Positions 33,301-45,049 of a stretch of 64,000 nt of DNA are shown in pieces; within the stretch, counting starts at the first letter, position 1; every line of letters starts with the position of its first letter. A model generated the notes under the pieces. It was not told the DNA's origin, searched no databases, and saw only the letters and a program-made list of their open reading frames with translations. Made by a program: the position numbers and the translations under genes. This DNA comes from Bolinopsis microptera (taxonomy: Eukaryota > Ctenophora > Tentaculata > Lobata > Bolinopsidae), in the NCBI RefSeq assembly GCF_026151205.1, contig NC_087084.1:13295453-13359452 (forward strand), in the 5' to 3' direction.

Positions 33301-35091
33301 CTTTACACCATGTTACTTGGTTCAGATCACGTGGTCAGCAGACAAGGCAGGTGAAGCATAACTCGACCATATAGCCGTGCCTGCCTCTCCAATGTTTCCC
33401 AAAAAAGCGAACATTATGTTTCCAAGGCCAAGGCTAACATATGTCTCTTGAGCTATTTCTATGTTCATAATGTGGCAAAATGCTTCAATTTTCTCAAAAA
33501 TTAAAAATTCTAAGTTCTAAGATCACATTCTCATTTCTCAGTGAGAAATATCTCTAAAACGTGAAGTCACAATGTGACTTGGAACCTTGATAATTGATAT
33601 TGACTTGTAAGTTACACCCCATGTCTCACATTCCATCTCTAAAGATCTGAATCAGATTATGCTACAAGTTTTCGAGAAATAAAAATAAAAGCTTGATTAC
33701 TTGATTCAATCTTTATCCAATTTTCCCTCTTAGTTTCGAGAAATTTCTGAGTATAACCCCTAGATTTCTCACATTTTTTGTTATATATGGCAGTTTATCT
33801 CTATTCTGATAAATAGTAAATACCAGTCTCGGTTTCGGCCACATTTACAGCAATAAAGTAGCAGGGGTGAGGACTTGCCTGCTCTGAGAATATTTCCCAA
33901 AAAGCTAAAATACCATGTTTCTATGGCTCTGAGGGGTCGTTCACATATTACGTAATCAATTTTTGGACAATTTGTAACCCCCCGCCCCCCCCCCCCCTTC
34001 CGTAATCAGTTTTCATAGCTATTGTGCCAAAATAAAATTAATTAATTAATTAATTACTAATTACTATTAATTATTACTACCAGAAGTACCTACCAGAAGA
34101 CTGTTATCAATGAATTCTCTCATTAGAGGCTTGAGGATAGCAAAGCAGTCTTGTAGGTAAGTGTTAGTGGTGGCAATATCCCCGTCAACAACTGAGCACT
34201 TCCTCACCTCCTCTATAGACTCCCATGAAAATTGTGCACTCTGGAAAAAGAAAATTGTTTATAATATTTGTCAAACCAAGGAGGAGGTTGAAACAAATTA
34301 TGCACTATTTTGGACAGTTAAAATCTTAACAGTTAAATCTTTGGATCATAACTTAATACCTAACTCAATTGATTAATCGCTTTACACTGCTATTTGGCAG
34401 AAGACTTTCCAAACTTTAAAATTACAAACCTTGCTAAGACTCTCTAAAGCAGATATTCTTTTCGGTATATCAGTTGCCAGGAGGATGTCTGCCTGAATTT
34501 GACTGTATTAATTTTGTATTAATTAATACAGGATATAGATCAAAATAATCAAAATAATCTTCAGAAAACTCAATTTAGTGATGGAGTAAACAGTATTACC
34601 TGTTCGCAAACACCAGTCTTGTGATTCAGCTGAAGGATTTCTATGTTAGATATCAAATTAAATGATTCTGTTATATGGTTTTAAATGTCAACAGAAAATT
34701 CAAAATAACAGGTATATAGCCCATTTTAATGCCAATGACTATAAATTGCAGATTAACAATATTATACTGTTATTTCACTATCACTAACAAGCCACGAATC
34801 AGATAAATTGTCTTCCCATGATATATCAAAATTTATTATTATTAAATCAAAATAGAAAATAATTTAACTGATCATCCGCCTTCCCCTTTATGTCATCTTC
34901 AAATAAATCAGGACACGTAGAAGTGAAATTACACAAGATGCATTTTAAATAAGCCCTAATTTCTGATGTATCACTGTTAATTCATTTAGTTGAAAACGGT
35001 ATGCAACAGATATGCAGTCATACAAACTAGATGAAAAGTCACTCACCAGAAATTTTTTTGATGATTCGTGCGATGTTTCTCCATTTGCCAT
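24389..35091 (-). CDS. PSME3: Proteasome activator PA28-gamma (REG-gamma), seven exons
   Basis: Subunit of the heptameric 11S cap that opens the 20S proteasome; the gamma form is nuclear. Minus-strand exons: 35091-35047 (ATG), 34629-34600, 34492-34430, 34240-34094, 32898-32762, 25679-25532 and 24472-24389 (TAA). Phases agree, giving 217 residues (human PSME3 about 254). The N-terminal helix region is short (ADILLATDIPKRISALESLS). Helix two contains LQDCFAILKPLMREFIDNSL, and the activation-loop region reads LRTWVTMLVPKTEDGDNLGV. The C-terminal bundle reads YYVERARLLSKFEKYG and YDKIMKNIDKIKKPRNDSHE, ending LCLY. The KIKKPR..S tail resembles PSME3 rather than PSME1/2. An extra small 5' exon may have been missed. 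Intron 5 (25680-32761) is packed with transposons. Confidence 0.92.
24512..24824 (+). mobile_element. Helitron-like non-autonomous element
   Basis: 313 bp, starting TCTTACTATATATAAAGCGA after A and ending GACGGGTTCCTGCTAG before T, without inverted ends. Such TC...CTAG structure with A/T flanks is Helitron-like. It lies in PSME3 intron 6. The assignment rests on termini only. Confidence 0.4.
24975..25117. mobile_element. Fold-back MITE with two nested palindromes
   Basis: Outer arms ATAACGGTCGTACATCCGGA and its near complement end at 25117. A perfect 16-bp inner stem is formed by GCGGCACTCTCGTGGC (25011-25026) and GCCACGAGAGTGCCGC (25044-25059). Further GTGCCACGACAGTGCC repeats lie between the inner and right outer stems. 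No coding. Confidence 0.7.
25222..25376 (+). mobile_element. Harbinger-like MITE with poly-C tracts
   Basis: Begins GGGGTCGTTCACATATTACG, contains ACACATAGCTATTGTGTCAA, and ends in a run of about 18 C. The right terminal repeat is missing or collapsed into the C tract. Confidence 0.65.
26647..28913. mobile_element. 2.3-kb inverted-repeat element nested in the outer element
   Basis: Ends GGACACCTTCAACAAGACGT and its complement (35 of 36 positions match), flanked by TTAT on both sides. Its own repeated motif is GATACAAATATCACAT: forward at 26834, 26986, 27124 (decayed), 27153 (partial) and 27333; reversed at 28268, 28410, 28550 (variant) and 28765 (variant). Spacing is often 138-152 bp. The terminal hexamer GGACAC and the motif end TCACAT are shared with the outer element, implying related families. 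A LINE ORF1 fragment occupies the centre. Confidence 0.75.
27482..27907 (+). CDS. LINE ORF1-like fragment (RNA-binding ORF1p core)
   Basis: An open frame runs from before 27497 to a TGA ending at 27907. It reads EEDRSRNLLVFGLPEEE, RPVKVCLTSSLIVHQILANA, RKLRQSAKFKTVFLSPDRS and EPDKKFYIKEGQI, the RRM-like core seen in ORF1 proteins of many invertebrate non-LTR retrotransposons. There is no ATG in frame at the start and no coiled-coil N-terminus, so it is a fragment. It sits between the two arms of the inner inverted-repeat element; whether it was captured or inserted later cannot be told. GC content is visibly higher than its surroundings. Confidence 0.8.
   Translation, partial: EPKNVVKTVVAEEDRSRNLLVFGLPEEEQEELEVRIGEVLEEIGQKPKVEVERLGKKKTSTCTRPVKVCLTSSLIVHQILANARKLRQSAKFKTVFLSPDRSLEQREARKELIASMRAKALAEPDKKFYIKEGQIFSCSRN
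31341..32069. mobile_element. 0.73-kb inverted-repeat element
   Basis: Arms of about 70 bp: left begins GTCCCAACCCTGTGGAGCCA and continues to GTGTATCTCAGCTT; right is the near complement and ends GGGTTGAGAC. It contains the dispersed repeat at 31689-31855. No coding and no clear target duplication. Confidence 0.75.
33933..34035 (+). mobile_element. Harbinger-like MITE, 5' part with poly-C
   Basis: Begins GGGGTCGTTCACATATTACG, passes through a C-rich tract, and ends near CATAGCTATTGTGCCAAAAT. It lies in PSME3 intron 4, close to the exon at 34094-34240. Confidence 0.65.
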
Positions 35092-35871
35092 AGCTGAGAG
35101 TTAAAAGATATTAATAAGATTATAGTATCAAGCTATTAAAACTATGTGAATAAAACAACAATCACCCAAATAAAAAGAAAAGCAAACGAAACAATAAAGA
35201 AAAGTAAAACACCATACCTCTCAGTCTGAGAGACTAGCGATTAGTGCTTGCAATAGTATTAGCAGCTGGTTTAAATAGCCAGCAGCTGGAGTCAGATGAT
35301 AGTGTTAACCTTTTGCACTGATCAGCCAAAAGGTTGACAATTTGCTGTGATTCCCACCGCATTTTATTATACTGTGAAACCAGATATATCGTCATCGGTA
35401 CTCATTTTCGCGAATTTCTAAAAATTAATTTTACTCTGCAGCATTCTAGGACCGGAGAACTGCATTATTGCAACCACGTGACTGCACAAGAAAAGATGAC
35501 GCTCATCGGTGACAACTCGTAACGAGACCACTCTGGAACACTCGCATCTTCTCCAGATTTTTTCTTCTTTATATAGGCTGGACAAATAAAACACCTTACT
35601 AACAAAACGAAAACTAAAGCAAAGATTGATAAACATAACATCACTTTCGCAAAAGCTTCATCATATTCTAAAATAAAATATAGTTTTTTTTCTTCATTTT
35701 TCTTTTTGTTAACTTAATGTGCCGTCTGCCAAAGCCCAAGGTGTCCATTGCAAAGCAGCAAAACGCAAAATGAGAAGCTTTCATTACATGGGGAACGTTG
35801 GAAATCAGATTTCGTTATCCGCAAAGTTTTGTCATTGAAGTGTTGGTGATCAGTTACCAATACTGATATAA

Positions 35872-36345
35872 GGGGTCGTTCACATATTACATAGTCACTT
35901 TTTGGCCCCTCCTCACTCAGTTTTACACATAGTTACTTTGTTAAAATAACACTAGCGTTACAGCCCAGTTCCACGGCTCAGTTTTGCGACCAGATTTGAC
36001 ACAAAACTCCGCGAAAAGAGTTTTGAAAGGCAAAACTCTGCGATGGCAGTTTTGTTTACAATGTACGTTCCCATGCGGTTGGTATTTGCACACAGATTTG
36101 CGCGCACGTGGGTAATGAAATTTCCCACGCGAGCGCCCAGGTTAAAACTGCTTTCACGGAGTTTTGGGTCATATCAAAAATATTTCTCCGTGCGGAGAAA
36201 TATTTTTGAATTTCATTTCCGGTCGCAAAAATGTGAGAAAAATGTGAGCAAATCTGGTTGCAAAACTGAGCCGTGGAACTGCAGGGTTATCATTTGTAAA
36301 GTCTCACTCTCAGTTATTACGCAGTATGTAAACAACTCCTAGCAT
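35872..36345 (+). mobile_element. Harbinger-like MITE split by a second inverted-repeat MITE
   Basis: The outer MITE begins GGGGTCGTTCACATATTACA (35872) and resumes after 36281 with TTATCATTTGTAAAG. The inserted element (35966-36281) has 33-bp inverted ends starting CAGTTCCACGGCTCAGTTTT with one mismatch. It lies upstream of the PSME3 start codon, between PSME3 and the receptor gene. Confidence 0.75.
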
Positions 36346-36761
36346 TTGAGAGAGTTGTCCGACAGTTCCCAACATGAAAATTCAGACCCTCACAGAGAAC
36401 CCACCGGGCCGAGGGCAAGAAAATCTAAGAGCTCAGCGTACATAAAATAACAGCAACATAGCATGGAATTTCCTAAAATGTAAGGAAAATGATGGAATGA
36501 AAAAGCTGTTAGAGGAACGAGTTACAGACTGTCTGAGCATTTTGAACATGTCTAACTTTTGCAGTCTTTACTCCGTACTCGCTGCGGTCAAGATTAAAAT
36601 ACAAATCTAAATATCTATATAATATCTTGCTGTCAGCAAGAGTTATCAATTATGTTACAAAAACGCAAGGTTTTTCAATGCTTGTGAACCTACAATTGAA
36701 ACGACTATCTATACGCTGGGCCCAGATATGTTAGTAGATATTACTTAGCTTCCTCTGTTTC

Positions 36762-39700
36762 TTAAGTTGGGTTGATACCGTTCATTTCAATCTCTTCCGG
36801 TTGGTCATGTGGATTCATGCGTTCGTTAATAATACTGATAATATATGAAACTTTCTGCTTGCAAGTTTTGTACATGTCACTGTAAAATATTGGGTTTAGC
36901 AAACTGTTGATGGGCATCACAAACAGGGCAAAAACTTCAAATACATATTCTGGTGCAGAACTTCCGTCCGCGCCAAAGAAATAGTTAGCGGTTATCATTA
37001 GGGATACCCAGCTTATCAGTTGAGATCCGATCATCAAGAAAACCTTGATAAGGAGGTCTTTGTTTTGCTGATGATCCTGGTTGCGGTTGGCGATTGCAGA
37101 TGACTTGTTATGTTTTACCACAATTACAATGTATGATACTGAAACTACTGCTAGCAGCACCGATATGGCAGTACAATATCCAATTTTATAAGCTCGGTAA
37201 GATTCCTGGTCCTGAAATATGTTTTGAATGCAAATCGGTGTGGATCCGTAATATCCAATCACTGTGAAGTCGAAGATGTTAGGCATGTTTGTTATTTGTT
37301 TCAATTCATTCAGCATTGTTGTAATGTACTCAGTGGTCTGGTTTGGGATGAATTTGTGATACAGATCTTTAATGTACTGTTCATCAAAGGAGCTCAACAG
37401 GGGATTATCCGCCATGTTGACCAAGAAGATTTCCGATTTGAAAATGTGTTCTATTTGGGGGAGCTTTACTGCAGGAATCATTGCATGAATCAAGTTAAGG
37501 ATGAAAATGATGCAGGAACTTATAATTATGGCTTTATAAGGAATCCTGATAAATGATACATTGCACTGGATGCTTCTTACAATACTCATCAGAGAAACTA
37601 TCGAAGAGAGATCCATGACTTGCAAAAGAGAAGATCACCCCCAAAATATCACAGTAAACGCTCGACCTCCACCAGTCAGAGAGTACACAATAGTCCCCCT
37701 TATACCGGAGAACGAGGGATGCCAACACGATGAAGCAGAGATATATTCCCATTATAAAGTCATATACAAATATTTGTATGCACAGAAGTCTATCAGTTTT
37801 CGCGATCAAATTAGAGGGATCGCTTTTAATTGCTTTATAACCGCTCCTTACATTCAGAATCAAAACAGCTAATCCAAAGATGGCATTTAGACAGGATAGA
37901 GCATTCGATTTTATGAGGGATTTTGGAGAAGCTATGTTGCCCAGGCCGCAGTCAATATTACACTCATCCATGCTATTTGGGCAATCTTTCACTTGGTCGC
38001 ATTTTTTATGCGCTGGGATCCACATTGTGCTATTGTTAAGGTGAGACATATTCTCCAAATGGTTGTAGCAGTAGAATCTGTTCGGGCATCCTTTTTCATC
38101 TGCCCCATTTAAACAGTCTACCTTACCATCACAAAGTGAGGCCAATGCGGGTCTAAGAAATCTTCCCTCTGTTACTCTGATTTCACATGATAGTTCTGGA
38201 AATGAATGTATGCCCAGGGATAGAAGCTTGCAAAAATGTTGCCAGTGATTTTGTTTAAAGAAACTGCTGCAATTATTTTCACAGAGATTTATTATCTGAT
38301 CATCCGAAAGCTGATATAATATAGAAAAATACTCTGACATACATTGTTCGATTGGATTGAAATAATCCAGGCTAAAGTTGTAAGCACTACAGTTAACTCG
38401 GGGTTGAATTTGAGCTATTTGATAGATATCTGAGAATGGCAGCTTTTCACAATATTGTCTTTGCGAGACACAGCCTATCGTTTGATTGTTTCAGTTTCAT
38501 CTGCACATGGTTTTGACAGAAACACTCGTCACTCCCGTCCAAGCAGTCCATGATGTTATCACAAACCTGTCGTGGGAGGTGCGGTATTTAATTAATACAA
38601 ACAGGGGTCACAGTGCTGGCAAGCACAACCGCGCCTCTTATATTCACTATACTAATTACCCCCTTCACTATTATACCCCCTTTACTATTTGCCCCCTTTA
38701 CTATTTACTTCTTTTACTATTTACCCATTTAAGTTTGGTGGTGCCATAGATCAGATACCAGCCCACAATTTACTATTCGTTATAGGAGACCTCAATGCGC
38801 ATGTATCATCATCAGGAAACTGGACATCTTTCCACAAGGGTCCAGCAAACCGAAATGGTAGACTGCTAGAGGATATGCTGTTGGAGCGACAGCTAGAAAT
38901 CACAAACACCGTCAAGAACTCCGAAGCATATGGTAGTTTCCACAGTATTGGCTCAGATCACAGAGTAGTCGTAGCAAGGGTTAAGCTTAGTTTACGGATA
39001 AGCAAGACGGAGAAGAGGACTCCGCTTCTGGACTGGTCTAAACTTAAAACTGACATCGCTCAACAAGAGAGGTACACAATCTAATTATAGTTAGATTGTA
39101 GAGTACATGACCTTGACATAAAAGCAATGTAAGATGCACGCGCGCGACCATCACGTGATAATATGAAGGAGCACATGTTTTGCTTTGTGACACGTGACAC
39201 CATACGAAAAACATACCTACCCTACCCTACCCATCCTCAAATCGTACCACTTCTAACCATCTTATACTTTTTTAAGAAAAAAAAGTTGATGGAAAAAAAC
39301 ATTATAATATATTTTCGTTACCTGAGAAAAAGAAATACATCCAGGCCGTTGAGCACAGTAGAAGACTGGCATCTGAGTTTCTGTCTGCTCAGTAGTCTTT
39401 CTTCCACACCCACACTCGTCAGTTAGGCAATTAGAGAAACCATCACACACATATGATCTAGGGACCAAACACGTCCAATTTGTTGTGTCCAATGTTTTAT
39501 ACACAAGTTGTTCTTCGGAATTCCAATGATTATATGAGTATGAGTATGAGTATAATATATCGGCAACGTTAATTGCCATGGGGCAACTGTAATTCTCGGA
39601 TCGAAGTAATTTGTGTCTGTTTCTCACTAGGTACATATAATAAGTCCGATCATATGTAATTGAGGTTCCATTCGATTGGACAAAACTAATTGCATCATCT

Positions 39701-39936
39701 AGGCAGGTGTGTTCATTTTGCGAATCCATCGGTAGTAAGCCACCTAGTTTTTTGTACAGTCCAGCAGCTATAACTATCTTTTCTTCAGAAGGAGATTCCT
39801 GTGGAAAGTTGGAGCCGAGAAGAGCATCAAGGTTGGTAATTAAAATTAATATCCCTATCATGACACGGTGTCTTGTTATCTTAGCACTATTTTCAGAAGA
39901 CCACAAACCAAAATCTGTTATCATGAGGGTTGTCAA
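36762..39936 (-). CDS. LDLa-repeat rhodopsin-like 7TM receptor with two frame breaks
   Basis: Predicted cell-surface GPCR with LDL-receptor class A repeats, of the general GRL101 type. Exon 1 runs 39936-39322: a hydrophobic leader near MIGILILITNLDALLG and an LDLa module (YVCDGFSNCLTDECGCG). Exon 2 begins at 38566 with another LDLa (VCDNIMDCLDGSDEC) and continues with CDGKVDCLNGADEKGC and CDQVKDCPNSMDEC. Seven hydrophobic segments follow, ending NSLLNPIFYSDMY (the NPxxY box) and a short tail to the TAA at 36762. A DRY-type position after TM3 reads SIVRS. The frame shifts by one base at about 38435-38485 and again in TM3 at about 37600-37640; homology continues cleanly in the new frame each time. 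The single intron contains a LINE endonuclease fragment. It may be a young pseudogene or carry assembly indels. Confidence 0.8.
38650..39084 (+). mobile_element. Fragment of a non-LTR endonuclease domain in the receptor intron
   Basis: From about 38760 the frame reads LLFVIGDLNAHVSSSGNW, LLEDMLLERQLEITNT, then jumps to VKNSEAYGSFHSIGSDHRVV and PLLDWSKL. GDLNAH and GSDHRVV are endonuclease/exonuclease/phosphatase motifs of RTE-like or CFDP2-like elements. The stretch between them (the usual WTW..PDG..QIDYI part) is missing. It is preceded by a TTTACTATTT-type simple repeat (38655-38730). A dead fragment antisense to the receptor. Confidence 0.75.
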
Positions 39937-41407
39937 ACTGTGTATTGATGAAAGATCGACTGCGCGATATTTTTAAATGACCACGCAACAAAATAGGATA
40001 ATTTGAACAACAGCTGTTCGACTGGGTTATAGATCGATGAAGGTATCAGATAAAGCTGAAACAATAGGTAGCCTCCTCCCTGCACACCCTGCGATTCATT
40101 ATGAAAATTGTCAAAGAATTAAGTGAGATAGCGTTCTTTTGTGATCTCCAAAGCCATTCAAGAATACTTTGAAAAGCTTTGAAGGTACCAGATCAAGCTG
40201 AAACCACAAATAGTGATCTCATTGCACGCGCTGTGATGCATTGAGATAATCGACAAAGGAACATGTGACAAAGCTTTCTTTTGTGTTCTCCAAATTCTCT
40301 CAAAAATAACTATTTGCAAAAAAGACTTATAGTGTTGGCAGAAAGGATGACAATTACGCAACTAACTAAGCCTTTTATTCGTTATTGGATATAAATCAGA
40401 GTCACACACTCACACTAGTTCCACCACATAACTGAGGCAGAACTATAAATCAGAGTCACACTAGTTTATATCCACCACAATATAACTGAGGCAGAACTAT
40501 AAATCAGAGTCACACTAGTTTATATCCACCACAATAACTGAGGCAGAACTATAAATCAGAGTCACACTAGTTTATATCCACCACAATATAACTGAGGCAG
40601 AACTATAAATCAGAGTCACACTAGTTTATATCCACCACAATATAACTGAGGCAGAACTATAAATCAGAGTCACACTAGTTTATATCCACCACATAACTGA
40701 GGCAGAACTATAAATCAGAGTCACACTAGTTTATATCCACCACAATATAACTGAGGCAGAACTATAAATCAGAGTCACACTAGTTTATATCCACCACACA
40801 ACTTAGGCAAAACTACCGTTCAAGCCACATTATACAACCCAACGTTTATCCCTACCTTTGCCGAAGGCAAAACGATCGCAGGGAATATCAATAATTGGAT
40901 TCGATATTAGAGGTATTCTAATAGAATTTAACCTTGATATTGATTAAAATTATCAATCCCTGCAATAATTCATCTACAGTCTACATGTATTTTATTTTAT
41001 TTTTTTAAATTAGATACTTTTCAAATTTTACGGAGTACAGCAATAGATGAATATAAAATAGAATCGTTCAAAATATCGCCCCCATCTGTAAAATATGATG
41101 GGCACCCAAACACGGTAAACACATAGTGAACTATGTCCGCAGTAACTTGGACCCATTACATCGAATTAATCTAAATCCAAAAATTTATGAAAAACTATTT
41201 AATAACAAACAAATCCATGGTGAATAACTGTGGATATAGAGTCAAAATTGGTATTTCAATACGTCAAATTCCAGATACATTAGATACAGGTCTGATACGG
41301 TCATTAATGTGTTAGTAGGTGTGCGGGTGAAGTGTGATATGATGTTGAAAGTATAGGAAGGTAGATAAAAAAATTTATAAAACAAAAAATAATAATATGG
41401 GGAGCAA
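39937..41407. other. Receptor upstream region and a tandem repeat
   Basis: No gene is supported. The main content is the 54-58-bp tandem repeat at 40392-40805. The rest is AT-rich. Confidence 0.6.
40392..40805. repeat. Tandem repeat of 54-58 bp, about seven copies
   Basis: The unit contains ATAAATCAGAGTCACACTAG and TTTATATCCACCACAATATA followed by ACTGAGGCAGAACT. Length varies by 2-4 bp at CACAATATAAC versus CACATAAC or CACAATAAC. Confidence 0.93.
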
Positions 41408-43430
41408 AGAGACTAGGCTAGACTGTTGTTTCACTATCTAATAAACATTTCCATAGATGCTTAGTGACCTCAGCTTTGAAAAGACTAGTAGACACAATCT
41501 GTCTTACCTGTAAAGGGAGTCCATTCCACAGTATATGGGTTCTGTAGAAAAATGATTTTGCCAGTGGGCTATTTGAGGTACATATGGTGTGTGAATTCTG
41601 ACTTAACTTAGGTAAAATTGATGACACAATAGACAGACTGTCGAGGTGGCAACGTCTTAGTCGAGAAGTGCCCTGATATAAAGAGAGATAGTGAGGCAGC
41701 GATACAGGAATTAAATTGTTCAGAACTTTGTGGAAAAAGATAAGATCATTCAAGTCAAACTTTTGAGACAAAGGGAGAATGTCGACAAGCTTGCACTTTT
41801 TGACATATTGCTCAGGTGGATAACTGTGGCCCTCTTCAGATAGAATCCATTTAAAAGCTCTCTTTTGGAGACTAATTTATCACTAAGTGATTTATTACAA
41901 GGGCGCCAGATTATGGAACAATTTTCGAATTGGCTACGAACCAGGGAAAGGTAAAGCGCCCGGCGACGTTTCTGATCAATGACAATATGGCCATTTCTTC
42001 TGACCATACCAAGTTGTTGGCAAGCCTTAGTATAAATTCTGTCGCACTGACTATTCCAACTTAGCTTGGGAGTAACATCGACTCCAAGATCTTTTTCTAA
42101 CTCTACATACACAAGAGGAGAGCCATCAAGATTATATGCGAATGGAGGGGATAAAGATGGTTTTCCTGAAACAATAAGCACTTTACATTTTGCTGGATGG
42201 AATCGCATTTTGTTTCTTAGTGCCCAGTCAGAGAGATAGTCTATATCCATTTGTAAATTAGTATTATCAGAAGATGAATGTATTTTACGCCAGATTTTTG
42301 TATCATCGGCATACAAAACAATATCAGTATTATCCGAAAGGCCATGCTCTAGAAAACCATGCTGCCTGGGATCAAGAAGGGTACTTGTCAAAGAAAGCAG
42401 TTTACGTTTAACAATGCGCTCAAAAACTTTCATGACTAAACAAGTAAGGGATATTGGTCTATAGTTTTCAACCTCACTTTTCTTACCTTTCTTAAATATT
42501 GGGACAACATTTGCAAGTTTCCATTCTTGTGGAATGTAGCCGCTGTTGTAGGATCCACGAAAAATGCATGTTAGAGGGTAAGCTAAACCTACGGAACAAT
42601 TTTTTAGAATTTTACCGTGTATGCCATCTGGTCCCTGGGCTTTATTTGAATTAATATTTGAAAGAAGCTTACGAACATCCCGATGATCAAAGTCAATATC
42701 AAAATCAACATCATTGACATAGGGGATGTCAGTGTCATAAAGTGAAGGATCTGAAAACTGGTTATAAAAGAAAGAATTGAAAAGTTCAGCTTGATCTTTG
42801 GGTTTGAACCGAAGCTGTCCAGAATAACTAACACAATTAGGATACGGCAGGAGTTAGATTGATATTTAACATGTGACCAAAACTTCTTAGTTATAAGCGC
42901 TGGATCATCACTATTGAAAAGATTGTCTCTTATTTTGGCTGATGAAAGCCTCTTAAAATCTTTACGGCTAGTAACAAACTTTAACTCATCAGAAATAGAA
43001 CCAGAAATTTTAAATTTAGCTCTGAGTCTATCTTTTTTACGGCATGAAGAAAAAAGTTCACTATCGAACCACGGGGGTTGGAACTCTGATTTAATAGTTA
43101 CTTTAGGAATACCGTATGTATATCAACTAAATTCATAATGCAGTCTTTAACTAACTTCCAAGACGAATCAGGATCTAGGCATTCTAGGACTTGCCAATTA
43201 ATCGAGCATAATTCACGATTAATCATGTCCCAGTTTGCTTTCTTAAAATTATAGATTTTACGTTTAGGAGTTTTCTTACGGGAAAAGGAGCTTTTAATTG
43301 AAAAAGTGACAGGAAAATGATCAGATTTGCACACGGAATGAGGATCACAGACATTCAAGTTATCGATTGTGTTATCATAATTACTGAGAAGAATGTCTAT
43401 ATTGTATATAATAATATTAATTCAAGCGGG
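41408..43430 (-). mobile_element. Defective CR1/Jockey-group LINE with an internal RT deletion
   Basis: Read on the minus strand: endonuclease end (DILLSNYDNTIDN, SDHFPVTFSI) at about 43430-43280, linker with EFQPPWFDSELFSSCRKKDR, RT entry NKAQGPDGIHGKILKN and SEVENYRPISLTCLVMKVFE, then RQHGFL joined directly to SDNTDIVLYADDTKIW. The segment that normally holds the AFD and GVPQGSVLGP motifs is gone. The C-terminal part (LVRSQFENCSIIWRPCN; SPLAKSFFYRTHILWNGLP) follows with several frame changes and ends at about 41418. The copy is 5' truncated, internally deleted and frameshifted. Confidence 0.85.
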
Positions 43431-45049
43431 AAGAAGCCTGAACATGTTTATAGAATGTATTACTCTCGGCAGTGGTCGACCGGGGGCAGGATTCTGACCG
43501 AGGCCGGGGAGCCCCAATATAGCCGGGGCCGGGGCTGACCACTGAGAATTAGCCGGGGCTGGAAAATCTTCCATTTTTCCGGGGCCGGGGCCGGGGGTAG
43601 TTTACCAAACTGAAGTCAGAAATTGAAACATGAATTTGATAATAATTTAGGCTGGTGTGATGCAATTGCAATCGGGACAGATTAAACTCAAGGTGCGGCT
43701 TATCCTCAACGACTTGAGGATTAAACCACAACTTCGTGCTGTGAACCAACTCAGGATAATCCTCATTATCCTGCCCACATCCAGAAAGTTAAAAATTTCC
43801 TCACAGATAAAAATTTTTTGTATTCCGTGGCATGCTCGACAGGACAGTTCTTAAGCATTTGAAGCTAGGCCCCAGAAAATTGTTTGCGTTTTTGCTTGGC
43901 CACATTAAAATCGACAATAACAAAATATCTGAAGCCCTTCAAAATAGTGTGTTACAAGATGGCTTTCTCCTACAACAAGTAAAACATGGCCAGCTTGCAC
44001 CATCTGTCGTAGTTATCACAAATTATTATATGTGCCTTGCAGAGTAGAGGCAACCATATCCTGAGAAATGTAGAGTGCATACAACTTAAACTTTCGCACA
44101 GCCCACAGACAGGAAAATTCTTGATGATTTTGCCCACACAGAAGGCCTAGAAGCAATTTGGCAATAGAGATCATTTTCAAACGCAGTTTAAAAAACGATT
44201 CAAAGAACTGTTAGTTTTTTCCTCTCTCATTTGTCAACAATTTTGGATCGTTTTTAGAAAATTTCCTCTTCCCAAAAAAAAACTTTGTATCTAAATTTTT
44301 CAAATTAATATCGTAAACTTTTGAAATTTCCTCTTTGGCAACAAAAACAGTTTAGGACCAATAAAACCTGAAAAAATAATCCACCTTTATATTATAAAAC
44401 ATGCAATACTTTTTTTAAAAAAAAACAAATAATCAAAGTTTTAGCACAATTTTACAGCATAAAATTTAAACAAATGAAAACATATAATGCTCTTAGTGGT
44501 AAATGGCCGTTTGTTCTGAGCTGTATGATTTTTTGACAATCAACTAGCGGGGCAAGGAATGTACTGGCTGGTAGCTTTTGTACACACCAGAACGCTAGTC
44601 TGGTTGATTAGTGACCAAATTAGAGGCATTGATGGGAAGGCATTATAATTTGTGGGTGTAAGAGGGAATATTTGGCATGCATTATTCTAGCAGCTATTTT
44701 GTAACAAATGGTCTTTACGATTATTAAGGACGGTAAGTATTTTGGGTGTTCAATACTAAATCATGGCTAAATGTCTAAGTGGGGGTTTAAATTTAAGGGA
44801 GAAAAAGAAATGAATATTGGGTTATAATATTAATCATAGAAGTCAACCCTGATATAACTATTGTACTAAAAATTTGATCATAATGCTTAGGGTCTTGATT
44901 AGAATTCAAATTGGATACAAAAATAGGATCTCTTTACACTACACTTACTCACTCACACATCACATTTAACTTGACAGAGGAATACGCTGGCAGAGTAAGT
45001 CGATTTGGTCATGAAATTTTGGAGGTCAGGTGGAATCCCTGCAGGAGCC
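43431..45049. other. Non-coding, with a GGGGCC-rich patch
   Basis: At 43490-43605 repeated CCGGGGCCGGGG blocks alternate with GACCACTGAGAATTAGCC, resembling a GC-rich MITE (GCAGTGGTCGACC near 43470 is roughly the complement of GGGGCTGACCACTG). The remainder is AT-rich without recognisable genes. Confidence 0.5.

Noticed and set aside
36043-36342. 99-codon plus frame
   Set aside because: Lies across the nested MITE with inverted ends; no protein family.
37224-37872. Plus-strand frames of about 100 codons
   Set aside because: Antisense shadows of the receptor's transmembrane exon.
40392-40805. CRISPR-like regular repeats
   Set aside because: Plain tandem repeats without unique spacers, in a eukaryotic genome.
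43832-44047. 71-codon plus frame
   Set aside because: No recognisable family, no splice structure, surrounded by repeat debris.
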